From Rhodobacterales bacterium HKCCSP123 (lineage in GTDB: Bacteria > Pseudomonadota > Alphaproteobacteria > Rhodobacterales > Rhodobacteraceae): a stretch of 39,210 nucleotides of DNA. Position numbers and translations under genes: made by a program. Location of the stretch: contig WVSO01000026.1 of the NCBI GenBank assembly GCA_015689745.1, positions 1 to 39,210 on the forward strand. The letters run 5' to 3'. Each line of letters opens with the position of its first letter. The first letter of the stretch is position 1. Shown here one piece after another: positions 24,946 through 33,310 of this stretch. The notes under the pieces were generated by a model. That model was not told where the DNA came from and ran no database searches. It saw only the letters and a list, made by a program, of their open reading frames with translations.

Positions 24946-24985
24946 CGAAAGACGCGGCGGCTTCGTCCGCGCGGGGAGGAACGCC

Positions 24986-26914
24986 ATGCAACCTTCGGTG
25001 GAGGCCCTGTCCTCGCCCATGATGGTCCGTGTCCGCAAGGCGACGGGCGTGATCGCCATGATGGCGATCGGTGCGGCGCTTTTGGGTGCGCTGGTCATCG
25101 TGGGGGACGTGCTGGCGCGCTGGCTGTTCTCGACCTCGATCTTCGCGCTGAACGAGATCATCTCGATGGTCTTCGCCATCGCCGTGGCCTTCACCCTGCC
25201 CGCGGGGGCCGCCCAGCGGGTCAATCTCAGGATCGACCTCTTGGCCCATCTGACCGGCCCGCGGCTGACGGCCTGGCTGCGGCTTGGCGGATCGGTCCTG
25301 CTGCTGCTGTTCTTCGGGCTGCTCGCCTGGCGGCTCTTCGGCCTGTCCTTCCGCTACTGGGACACGGGCCGCGCCTCGGCGCTGCTGCAGATGCAGCTTG
25401 CGCCCACCTATCTCGCGATCAGCGCCGGGCTTGCGGCCGCGGCCCTCGTGCAGGTCTTCATGATCGCCGAGGATATCGCGGCCCTGCGCGCCGAGCGGGG
25501 CACCGCGCGGTCGCATCCCGTGGTGCTGGTGCTGGTGGCGCTTTTCCTTGCCGGGGTGGTCGGGATCGGCGGCTGGATCCTTCTCGATTTCGACGGGTTC
25601 GCGGAATTCTCGCTGTTGCGGCCCGGCCTCGCGGCGGGGATCGCATTTGCGATGATGTGGGTCGCGGTGCTGGTGCAGATGCCGTTGGCCGCAGCGACGG
25701 CGCTTGTGGGCGTCGTGGGGGCGACCGGCATGTTGGGAGCGGGGGCCGCGCTCAACACGTTCGCGGGGGATACGGGCGATTTCCTGCGCAACGAGCAGGT
25801 GGCGACCCTGCCGATGTTCCTCATCATGGGGGCCTTCGCCGTGGTGGCGGGCGTCTCGGACGACCTCTTCCGCCTCGGCCATGCGCTGTTGGGGCGGTTC
25901 CGCGGCGGGCTGGCCTATGCGACCGTGCTGGGCTGCGCCGGGTTCGGGGCGGTGTCGGGCAATTCCATCGCCACCTCGGCCACCTTCGGGCGCATGGCGC
26001 TGCCCGCGATGGCGCGGTCGGGCTATGCGCCGGGGCTGGCGACGGGCAGCGTCGCGGCGGGCGGCACGCTGGGGGCGCTGGTGCCGCCCTCGGGGGTGCT
26101 GGTGCTCTTCGCGCTTCTGACCGAAAGCTCCATCGGCGCGCTCTTCGTGGCCGCGATGATCCCGGCGCTTCTGGCCGTGGTCCTTTACTTCGGGGCGATC
26201 TTCGCCACCATCCGCCTGAACCCCGAGGCCGCCCCCGCGGCCGAACCGGTCCGTCCCGGCGACACGCTGGCCGCGCTCCGCGGCTCGCTTCCGGTGGTGG
26301 CGATGTTCGGCGTCGTCATCGGCGGGCTTTACGGCGGCATCTTCACCGCGACCGAAAGCGCCGCGGTGGGCGCGGTCAGCGCGGTCGTTCTGGCGGTGAT
26401 GCGCGGCAAGCTGACCCGGCAGAGCATGCTCGCCGTCTTTTCCGAGACCACGGCGACCACGGCGATGATCTACGCGCTGATCTTCGGCGGTCTGATGTTC
26501 GCCTTCTTCATCAACCTCGGCGGCATCCCCGACATGATGAGCGCCTGGGTCGCCTCGATCGACGCGCGGCCCATCGTGGTGCTGATCGTGCTGATCCTCG
26601 TCTACCTGCTGCTCGGCTCGGTCATGGACAGTTTCGCGGTGATGATCATCACGGTCCCCGTGATCACCCCCATCGTGCTGGCGATGGGCTATGACATCCT
26701 GTTCTGGGGCATCCTGATGCTGATGGTGGTCGAGATCGGCATGATCTCGCCCCCGTTCGGGATGAACCTGTTCATCCTGAAAAGCATCGACCGCGACGTG
26801 CGGCTGGGCACGGTGATGCGCGGGGTGTTGCCCTTCGTCGCCGTGGATCTCGTGAAGGTGGCGCTTCTGGTCGCCTTCCCGGTGCTGTCGCTCTGGTTGC
26901 CCTCGACGATGTAG
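24986..26914 (+). CDS. TRAP transporter permease, fused DctQ-DctM
   Basis: Inner-membrane protein of 642 aa joining the small (DctQ, about residues 20-165, four helices with LARWLFSTSIFALNEIISMV) and the large (DctM, about 205-640) TRAP subunits. A linker helix lies at about 178-198. DctM signatures include GAVSGNSIATSATFGRMALP, a TGSVAAGGTLGALVPPSG loop and EIGMISPPFGMN near the end. It drives Na+-coupled uptake of an organic acid with the matching DctP. RBS is GGGGAGGAA. It is third in the monooxygenase operon; dctP lies convergently beyond a terminator, which is unusual. Confidence 0.93.
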   Translation: MQPSVEALSSPMMVRVRKATGVIAMMAIGAALLGALVIVGDVLARWLFSTSIFALNEIISMVFAIAVAFTLPAGAAQRVNLRIDLLAHLTGPRLTAWLRLGGSVLLLLFFGLLAWRLFGLSFRYWDTGRASALLQMQLAPTYLAISAGLAAAALVQVFMIAEDIAALRAERGTARSHPVVLVLVALFLAGVVGIGGWILLDFDGFAEFSLLRPGLAAGIAFAMMWVAVLVQMPLAAATALVGVVGATGMLGAGAALNTFAGDTGDFLRNEQVATLPMFLIMGAFAVVAGVSDDLFRLGHALLGRFRGGLAYATVLGCAGFGAVSGNSIATSATFGRMALPAMARSGYAPGLATGSVAAGGTLGALVPPSGVLVLFALLTESSIGALFVAAMIPALLAVVLYFGAIFATIRLNPEAAPAAEPVRPGDTLAALRGSLPVVAMFGVVIGGLYGGIFTATESAAVGAVSAVVLAVMRGKLTRQSMLAVFSETTATTAMIYALIFGGLMFAFFINLGGIPDMMSAWVASIDARPIVVLIVLILVYLLLGSVMDSFAVMIITVPVITPIVLAMGYDILFWGILMLMVVEIGMISPPFGMNLFILKSIDRDVRLGTVMRGVLPFVAVDLVKVALLVAFPVLSLWLPSTM

Positions 26915-26934
26915 CACGGCGTAGCGCGCCAGGA

Positions 26935-26968
26935 AAAGGGCCGGTCGGATCGCTCCGACCGGCCCTTT
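26935..26968. terminator. Bidirectional intrinsic terminator
   Basis: AAAGGGCCGGTCGGA (26935-26949) pairs perfectly with TCCGACCGGCCCTTT (26954-26968) around a TCGC loop: a 15-bp stem with A-rich and T-rich feet. It lies between convergent dctQM and dctP and should stop both transcripts. Confidence 0.9.
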
Positions 26969-26988
26969 CCCGTTGCTGACGGGGGCGC

Positions 26989-28014
26989 TCAGTTCTCGCC
27001 CAGCTCCGCCCGCGCTTCGGCCATGGCCTCCTGCCAGCGTGCCAGAAGCTCGGCCCCGCCCTCGACCCGCTCGGCGAAGCCGCCGAAGACGGCCTGGGCG
27101 ATATCGCCCTGCAGCATGGCCATGTCCTCGGGCGAGATGTCGATGACCGTGTGACCGGGCTGGGCTTCGACCATCGCGCGGCCCTCGTTGTCCCAGGCAT
27201 CCATGATCGCGCCGACCTCGCGCGTCACGTCGCAGCCGGAATTCGCCTCGAGCACGGCGCGCGCCTCGGGCGTCAGCGCGTCCCAGCGCGCCCGCGACAT
27301 GAAGAGCATCCCCGTCGCCCCGCCCATCGGCAGCGCCATGTGCGCCGTCGTCACCTCGTGCAGGTTGAAGGCGGGGAAGGCGGTGAAGGGGATCATGTTG
27401 CCATCGGCGGTGCCCAGTTGCAGCGCCTGGTAATGATCGTAGATCGGGGTGGAGAGCGGCGTGCCGCCAAGGCCGGTCACCACGGCGGCGGCGGTCGGGC
27501 TTCCGACCATGATCTTGCGCCCGGCGATGTCGGAGACCGAGGACAGCCCGCCCCCGTTCACATGCAGCGAGGATTGCGGGAAGGGCACGAAGAAGAGCGG
27601 CACGACATCCGCGAACTCGTCGCCGAAGGCGCCCTCTTCGTAGAGCCGGCACATGGCGATCGCCGCGGCCTCGGCCGAGCCTTCGACGAAAGGCACCGAG
27701 GTCACCAGCGAGCGCGGGAAGCGACCGGGCTGGAAGACCAGCATCCCGAAGGCGATCTGCACCACGTCATCTGTGACGCGGTCCACGTAATTCTCGTTGT
27801 TCACGAGCATCTGGCCATGACGGACCACCAGCTCGATGGCGCCCTCGCCCTGCTCCGAGACGCGCTCGGCCCAGGGCAGGATGACCCGCAGGTTCATCGG
27901 ATGGATCGGCACGTTGCCTGTTCCCACCATCAGGCGCTCCGGTTCGGCAGACGCCGAAATCGGCGCGAGCGCCGTGGTCGCGGCCAGAAGCAGGCCGAGC
28001 GAAAGCTGTCTCAC
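26989..28014 (-). CDS. TRAP transporter substrate-binding protein (DctP family)
   Basis: Periplasmic binding protein of 341 aa. The signal peptide ends at SASA-EPE (about residue 23). The DctP fold shows the AFGMLVFQPGRFPRSLVTSVPF segment and the later GRKIMVGSPTAAAV and GTADGNMIPFTAF ligand region. The start is GTG at 28014 with GGAGGAG about 5 bp upstream. It faces dctQM across the shared terminator, so it is transcribed separately from its own promoter, and it should capture the organic acid for the DctQM permease. The ligand, probably an aromatic or keto acid, is inferred from the cluster only. Confidence 0.92.
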   Translation of the reverse strand: MRQLSLGLLLAATTALAPISASAEPERLMVGTGNVPIHPMNLRVILPWAERVSEQGEGAIELVVRHGQMLVNNENYVDRVTDDVVQIAFGMLVFQPGRFPRSLVTSVPFVEGSAEAAAIAMCRLYEEGAFGDEFADVVPLFFVPFPQSSLHVNGGGLSSVSDIAGRKIMVGSPTAAAVVTGLGGTPLSTPIYDHYQALQLGTADGNMIPFTAFPAFNLHEVTTAHMALPMGGATGMLFMSRARWDALTPEARAVLEANSGCDVTREVGAIMDAWDNEGRAMVEAQPGHTVIDISPEDMAMLQGDIAQAVFGGFAERVEGGAELLARWQEAMAEARAELGEN

Positions 28015-28095
28015 GTTCTCCTCCCATTTGATCTGAATGCCGACGGACGTTAGGGCTGTGCCAAGCCTTCACAAAGCAGATTTGTTAAATCCGAA

Positions 28096-28119
28096 GCATC
28101 GATCCCATGAATGCATGGG
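28096..28119. promoter_or_regulatory. Palindrome and shared octamer upstream of dctP
   Basis: GCATCGAT (28096-28103, also at 22015-22022) directly precedes the dyad CCCATG-AATG-CATGGG (28104-28119). Bases 28101-28115 match 16544-16558 before the hydrolase operon at 13 of 15. Likely a regulator site shared by the cluster. Confidence 0.45.
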
Positions 28120-28279
28120 CCGCGGAACATATTCACAATGCCAATGCTTTGTATCCGATTTATCTGTTTTGGAAATGACATGAAAATCCATAGCGTCCGG
28201 CCGGCAACGGTGGGCGCGGCGGGTTGACTGCCGTGACTCCGTCCCGATGCGACCTTTTCGAAACGGGAGGACCAGCGAA

Positions 28280-28807
28280 ATGAGACAGACTTTTCTTGCA
28301 ATGGGCGCCCTTGTGCTTGCGGGTGGCGCGGCCTCGGCCCAGGACTTCAACTTTTCCGTCACCAATCTCCGCGAGGAGGCGGATCACTACATGGCGCCCA
28401 TCGTCATCGTCGATGACGCGATGGCCGAGCCTTTCCTCTTCGCGGACGGCTATCTGACCGAGGATTTCATCGGCGCGGTGCTCCAGGGCGACCCGCGTCC
28501 CCTCAATGCCCGGATCGGAGCCGGCTATGCCGGTCCGGTGCTTGGCAACCGCAACGGTGAAGGGCCGCACATCGCTGCCGGCGAAACCGCGGCCGCCGAC
28601 TACTTCATCACCTCGGAGCGCCTTCGCTTCTATGCCAAGGGCGGTTATTCCGAAGGCGAAGACACCGTGATCACCGGCACCTGGGACGTGACGCCCGAAG
28701 GGGGAGAGATCCTGCTCGATCTCTACGACATCGGCCATGACGAAGGGCGCCGCGAACTCGTCGTCGTGCGCGAGGGCGTCGTTCGTCTCGTGATTACCCC
28801 GAACTGA
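28280..28807 (+). CDS. Secreted beta-rich protein, possibly spondin-like
   Basis: Exported protein of 175 aa: signal peptide at residues 1-21 (LAMGALVLAGGAASA, then QDF) and a beta-rich mature domain beginning FNFSVTNLREEADHYMAPIV. Order and motifs (VTNL, IVIVDDA, GPHIAAGETA, then FITSERLRF) recall spondin N-terminal domains found in bacterial secreted proteins, but similarity is weak. No cysteines are seen. ATG 28280 follows GGGAGGA at about 8 bp. It is divergent from dctP, 265 bp away, and not obviously linked to the pathway. Confidence 0.7.
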   Translation: MRQTFLAMGALVLAGGAASAQDFNFSVTNLREEADHYMAPIVIVDDAMAEPFLFADGYLTEDFIGAVLQGDPRPLNARIGAGYAGPVLGNRNGEGPHIAAGETAAADYFITSERLRFYAKGGYSEGEDTVITGTWDVTPEGGEILLDLYDIGHDEGRRELVVVREGVVRLVITPN

Positions 28808-29013
28808 GCGGGTGAAAGGGTCTGCGACGGCCCGGTCACTTGGCCGCCGCAGACCTCCTGCCGGATCTTTCGCCGGACGCGGTTGCCGGGCGCGCGCCGA
28901 TAGGTTCCGTTCACGATCGCCAGGAACGAAGGTCCTTGCCTCGGGCCGAGCGTCCGGTGCCGCCGTCCCACCCCGGGGTCGCGCAGGGCCCCGATCAGGC
29001 CCCGGATCGTCGC
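28808..29013. other. Convergent spacer, no gene seen
   Basis: 206 bp between the secreted protein and the small membrane protein, which point towards each other. GC-rich; no clear terminator hairpin with a T-run was recognised. Confidence 0.35.
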
Positions 29014-29205
29014 TCAGAACAGCGTTCCACCTGCCAGCCCGCCAAGCATGAAGAAGACGGCAGCCAGTGCGGCCGGCGCATTTCGCACACGCTCCGAAAG
29101 GGCCGGTTTGCCGACTTCGACAGGGTTCGACCGTGCAAGAGACCTTATCTGACGCTCGATCTCGGCGAGGTGGTGGCGGTGCGTCTCGGGGTTAATGTCG
29201 AACAT
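29014..29205 (-). CDS. Small single-span membrane protein, unknown function
   Basis: Protein of 63 aa. The N-terminal half is polar and histidine-rich (MFDINPETHRHHLAEIERQI), and the last 20 residues form one hydrophobic helix (AALAAVFFMLGGLAGG), so it is probably tail-anchored with the N-terminus in the cytosol. ATG 29205 follows GGAGA at 5-6 bp. It is divergent from the BTAD-type regulator with a 92-bp gap, which suggests it is a target or partner. I do not recognise the family. Confidence 0.65.
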   Translation of the reverse strand: MFDINPETHRHHLAEIERQIRSLARSNPVEVGKPALSERVRNAPAALAAVFFMLGGLAGGTLF

Positions 29206-29297
29206 GATCGTCTCCGTGGCTTGGTGGTTTCGATGAATTGAGGCTACGTTGCCTGCGTGAACGCCGCGTCGGCCACTTCGCGAAGGAACCGTGAAAA

Positions 29298-31325
29298 GTG
29301 GATTTACGTGCAGACGACGTCTTGACCTTGCGGTTGCTTGGCCCGTTCGCCCTCGACGGGGCGAGTGCCGCCGTGCAATCGATCCCGAAGAAGGCACAGG
29401 CGATGTTGGCGTACCTCGCCCGGAGATCCGGGGTGCCGGTTCCCCGAGAGACGCTTACGGCGCTGCTCTGGTCCGACAGCGGGGACGAGCAGGCGCGGGC
29501 CAGCCTTCGGACGGCGCTGTCCAGCCTGAGAAGATACCTGGAGGAACAGGGCGCCTCGCTGGAAGCCAGCCATGCGGGTGTCCGTCTCGACAAGGACCGG
29601 ATCACGACCGACACCGACGCATTCCTGGAGCTTGCAAGGCATGGAAAGACCGTCGACGACCTTACCCGGGCGGCAGAGCTCTACGCGGGTACATTCATGG
29701 AAGGCTGCGGTGCCGTCACACCGGAATTCGACCAGTGGGCCGAAGCCGAACGCGGAAGCCTGCGGTCGCAGTTCATGTCCACGCTCCTGCGTCTCTGCGA
29801 TGCCCAGGCGGAGGCCGGTGATACGGAGGGCGCGATCGCGACGGCCCAGAGACTGCTGGCCGAAGACCCCCTGCAGGAGCATGTCCATCGGCGTCTCATC
29901 GCGGCATTCAAGCAACAAAGACGGTATGATGCCGCTCTGAAACAGTTCGACCGGTTGCGCGCCTTGCTGTCCGAGGAACTCGGCGTGCAGCCGGAGCCCC
30001 CGACCATGGACCTGATCCGCGAGGTGCGGCGCGCCCGTTCCGGGACCGAGGCACCCGCTCCGGCGCGCCAGGCGCCTCGGCAACCCGAGACCTCTGTTCC
30101 TGCCCGTCCGGAGGCACCCGGACGACCGTCGATCGCGGTTCTCCCGTTCCGGACGCTGAGCAGGGATGCGGAGGCCGGTTTCTTCGGCGACGGGATCGCG
30201 GAGGACGTCATCGTCGAACTTGCCCGCAATTCCGATCTTCTCGTGGTCTCGCGCCAGTCATCGTTTCAGTTCAGCGAGGAACAGGATCTGCCGGAAGAGA
30301 TCGGCGACAAGCTGGGCGTGCGGTTTCTGCTGGGTGGCTCGGTGCGCGTCGCGGGCCAGAAGCTCAGGGTCACGACCCATCTCGTCCGCTGCTCCGACCA
30401 GCGTGAATTGTGGGCCGAACGGTACGATCGCGATGTCGAGGACATCTTCGAGATCCAGGCCGAGATCGCGCGCAGCGTGACCGGCGCGGTCGTCGGTCGC
30501 ATCGTGGATACCGAAGCCAGGGCGGCGCTGGCTGCCCCGCGCGAGAGCCTTGAGGGGTTCGCCCTCGTGATGCGCGGGTTGCGCCATATGAACATCCCCG
30601 AGCCCGGCGAGTTCGAGCAGGCCCTCGACTGTTTCGCGACCGCAACGGAAGTGGCGCCGCAGAATGCGCGAGCCTGGGCGCTTCTCGCTCTGACCAAGCT
30701 CTACCGGCGCTGGTATTTCCGGATCGAGGACGACGTCTCCGACCTGATCTCGCTTGGCGAACGTGCGGTGGAGCTGGACCCCAGAGAGCCGCGCGCACAT
30801 TGCCTTCTTGGCATGGCGCGGATGATGGAACGGGATTTCGACCGGGCCGCGCATCATTTCGAGGCCGGACTGGTTTCGAACCCGAATGACGATCTGCTCC
30901 TGACCGAGTACGGGCGTTTCCTGATGTATGACGACAGGCCCGAGGAGGGCCTGCAGCGCATTCGCGAGGGCATGCGCCTCAATCCCTATCACCCGAACTG
31001 GTACTGGGGAATGCAGGGCAGGTGCCTGCACACGCTGGGCCGCTTCGCAGAGGCGCGGGACGCCTTTCTCCGGATGCGCAACCCGCCGTTCTACACCTAC
31101 GCCTATCTTGCAGCCTGCCACGTGGCGCTGGGAGACCAGGAAGCCGCCGATGCAGCTCATGCATCGCTCTACCGTCTCAGGCCCGATTTCGACATGGAGG
31201 CCTTCCGGAGCATCTTTCCCTACCGGAATCCCGAGACCGCCGACCGGTTCTGGGCCACCATCGTGGCCGCCGGACTGGATCGACCGCCGCGCGAGGTGGA
31301 CGCGCGCCCGCAGGGCCGGCCTTGA
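29298..31325 (+). CDS. BTAD/SARP-type regulator with TolB-like and TPR domains
   Basis: Regulator of 675 aa. Residues 5-95 form an OmpR-like winged helix of the SARP type (LTLRLLGPFALDG, LLWSDSGDEQARASLRTALSSLRRYL) and residues 100-245 a bacterial transcriptional activation domain of TPR helices (ending ELGVQPEPPTMDLI). A TolB/FlgO-like domain runs from RPSIAVLPFRTLS (about 274) to about 400, then TPR repeats to the end. No membrane segment is seen, so it is cytosolic. The start is GTG at 29298 with AAGGA upstream. The central module matches those of the cyclase at 3889-5649 and the regulator at 7712-9328. It probably activates the divergent small membrane gene and perhaps others; the signal is unknown. 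Confidence 0.9.
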   Translation: MDLRADDVLTLRLLGPFALDGASAAVQSIPKKAQAMLAYLARRSGVPVPRETLTALLWSDSGDEQARASLRTALSSLRRYLEEQGASLEASHAGVRLDKDRITTDTDAFLELARHGKTVDDLTRAAELYAGTFMEGCGAVTPEFDQWAEAERGSLRSQFMSTLLRLCDAQAEAGDTEGAIATAQRLLAEDPLQEHVHRRLIAAFKQQRRYDAALKQFDRLRALLSEELGVQPEPPTMDLIREVRRARSGTEAPAPARQAPRQPETSVPARPEAPGRPSIAVLPFRTLSRDAEAGFFGDGIAEDVIVELARNSDLLVVSRQSSFQFSEEQDLPEEIGDKLGVRFLLGGSVRVAGQKLRVTTHLVRCSDQRELWAERYDRDVEDIFEIQAEIARSVTGAVVGRIVDTEARAALAAPRESLEGFALVMRGLRHMNIPEPGEFEQALDCFATATEVAPQNARAWALLALTKLYRRWYFRIEDDVSDLISLGERAVELDPREPRAHCLLGMARMMERDFDRAAHHFEAGLVSNPNDDLLLTEYGRFLMYDDRPEEGLQRIREGMRLNPYHPNWYWGMQGRCLHTLGRFAEARDAFLRMRNPPFYTYAYLAACHVALGDQEAADAAHASLYRLRPDFDMEAFRSIFPYRNPETADRFWATIVAAGLDRPPREVDARPQGRP

Positions 31326-31537
31326 CACGGTTGACGTCGAAACCCGCCCTGCAAGGGGATTGCAGGCCCGGCGACGTGGGCCGTGGTGCCGCGCCGGGCA
31401 TGTCCGGACCTCGGCGACCAGGGCGCGACCTGCGCCGTCCGCACAAACGACCGGGAGCGGTCAATGTCCGGATCGGGACGAACCGCCCGGCGTGAAAAGG
31501 TCGGCCACATGTCAAGATCCGGGACGGCGCCCCGGTC
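31326..31537. other. Convergent spacer
   Basis: 212 bp between the BTAD regulator and the convergent pit gene. It holds a 7-bp inverted repeat CCTGCAA-GGGGA-TTGCAGG at 31348-31366, 23 bp past the regulator stop, which may serve as a weak terminator. No gene is supported. Confidence 0.45.
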
Positions 31538-33148
31538 TCATGGCAACAGCATGCCCCGGATCATGAAGAAGAACATCGCCGCGATGCAGGCGGCCAGCGG
31601 GACGGTGATGACCCATGCCGCGGCGATCCGGAACAGGAGGTTCCGCTTCACCAGTTCGATCCGGTGCACGCGGCCGAGCCCCCGGCGCTCACTCTTGCCG
31701 AGCAGCCGGTCGGAGGCGGCCTGCGCCTTCATCTCGCGCAGCATGGCCCCTTTCGTGGCGACATCGGCCGCTTCGAAACGTGCCAGAAACGCTTCGACCG
31801 CTTCGGGTTCGGTGTCGACATGGTGGTCGCGGATGTCGTCCAGCATCCGCGCGTAGCTCGACTTTATGTATTCGCGCAGGAAGCCGACGCCGAAGACGCC
31901 GCCCACGGCGATGTGCGTGGAACTGACCGGAAGGCCAAGCTGCGAAGCGACGATCACGGTGATCGACGCGGCCATCGCGATGCAGAAGGCGCGCATCTTG
32001 TCCAGTTCGGTGATCTCGCTGCCGACGGTGCGGATGAGCTTGGGCCCGTAGAGCGCGAGCCCGAGCGCGATGCCGATTGCGCCGACCGCCATGACCCAAT
32101 GCGGAATCGAGGCCGTCGAGGTGATGCCGCCATCGGCAATCGCCTCGTTGATCCCGGCGAGCGGCCCCACGGCATTCGCCACGTCGTTTGCGCCATGCGC
32201 AAAACTCAGGAGCGCGGCCGCGAAGATCAGGGGCACGGTGAACAGATCGTTGACGCTGGACTTCGTGTTCTCGAGCTTCGCCGTCATCCGCGCGGTGTAG
32301 GGCCGCATGATCACGTAGACGATTGCAGCGACGCCAAGGCCGACCAGTACCGCCGTGGGGAAGCCGATCGCGATGATCTTCGTCAGCCCCTTCAGCATGA
32401 GGTAGGTGGCGAAGGCCCAGGCCATCAAGGCGACAAGTACCGGCACCATGCGGGTCGCCGCGCCCAGGACATCCGCCTTGTAGGTGATGGTTCGCTTGAT
32501 GACGAACAGGAAGAAGGCGGCGATCGCACCGCCGAGCACCGGAGAGATGACCCAACTCGCGGCGATCTGGCCCACCACGGACCAGTTCGCGATGCCCCAG
32601 CCGGCGGCGGCGATCCCGGCACCCAGAACGCCGCCGACGATGGAATGCGTGGTGGAGACCGGCGCGCCGATGGCTGTGGCGAAGTTGAGCCAGACGGCGG
32701 CGGCCAGGAGTGCCGCGATCATGAGCCAGATGAAGGTGTCTCGGTCGGCCACGAGATCGGGATTGATGATGCCGCTCTTTATGGTGCCGACGACGTCCCC
32801 CCCGGCGATCAGCGCGCCCCCGGCCTCGAAGAACGCGGCGATCACGATCGCACCGGTCAAGGTGATGGCTTGGGACCCGACCGCGGGTCCGACGTTGTTG
32901 GCGACGTCGTTCGCGCCGATGTTCATGGCCATGTAGCCGCCGATCATCGCGGCCACGACCAACAGGATCCCGTCGATCCCGCCATCGGTCCGCACGATCG
33001 TGAACAGCATGATGCCGACGATGAAGATCAACGCGGTCCCGAACCTGAAAAGCTCGTCCCTGTTGACCTGGATCGCCGATTCCACCCGCTCGGTCCTAAG
33101 CATCCCCGTCCTCCCCCACGCGTCCAGCAATGCTCCCATGGTTTTCAT
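31538..33148 (-). CDS. pit: Low-affinity inorganic phosphate transporter (Pit/PHO4 family)
   Basis: Inner-membrane phosphate permease of 536 aa. Both copies of the family signature are present: IGANDVANNVGPAVGS in the N-terminal half and HGANDVANAVGPLAGI in the C-terminal half, each followed by hydrophobic helices. A polar loop of about 100 residues near the C-terminus (SSYARMLDDIRDHHVDTEPE) separates the last helices. Metal-phosphate uptake is driven by protons or Na+. The ATG at 33148 follows AGAGGGCC; upstream in-frame starts at 33166 and 33178 lack a site. It is divergent from a second phosphate carrier (NptA type), so the pair may handle phosphate under different conditions. Confidence 0.92.
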   Translation of the reverse strand: MKTMGALLDAWGRTGMLRTERVESAIQVNRDELFRFGTALIFIVGIMLFTIVRTDGGIDGILLVVAAMIGGYMAMNIGANDVANNVGPAVGSQAITLTGAIVIAAFFEAGGALIAGGDVVGTIKSGIINPDLVADRDTFIWLMIAALLAAAVWLNFATAIGAPVSTTHSIVGGVLGAGIAAAGWGIANWSVVGQIAASWVISPVLGGAIAAFFLFVIKRTITYKADVLGAATRMVPVLVALMAWAFATYLMLKGLTKIIAIGFPTAVLVGLGVAAIVYVIMRPYTARMTAKLENTKSSVNDLFTVPLIFAAALLSFAHGANDVANAVGPLAGINEAIADGGITSTASIPHWVMAVGAIGIALGLALYGPKLIRTVGSEITELDKMRAFCIAMAASITVIVASQLGLPVSSTHIAVGGVFGVGFLREYIKSSYARMLDDIRDHHVDTEPEAVEAFLARFEAADVATKGAMLREMKAQAASDRLLGKSERRGLGRVHRIELVKRNLLFRIAAAWVITVPLAACIAAMFFFMIRGMLLP

Positions 33149-33310
33149 ACGGCCCTCTGCGGCCATGATCGAGATCAAGACAAGACCGACGCCGGTGCAT
33201 TATCACCGATCGGGCGCGCCCATCGGTCAGGCGGGGAGCGCCGCGGTAGACGCGGCCCTATCGCCGCGATGCGCTTCGCGGTCTGCGCGCGGCACGGTGG
33301 AGCCCTAGGA
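33149..33310. other. Divergent promoter region of two phosphate transporters
   Basis: 162 bp between pit and the Na/Pi cotransporter gene. I looked for a PhoB-type box (CTGTCAT direct repeats) and saw no convincing one. Confidence 0.4.

Noticed and set aside
24884-27652. A 922-codon open frame on the minus strand across the dctQM gene
   Set aside because: It is an antisense shadow of the well-supported DctQM coding sequence in high-GC DNA; its protein is low-complexity His/Arg/Asp-rich and matches no family.
31664-33310. A long upstream extension of the NptA-type gene in frame
   Set aside because: This part is antisense to pit, and the translated protein is repetitive and polar. A start at 33311 with a ribosome site gives a normal family length.
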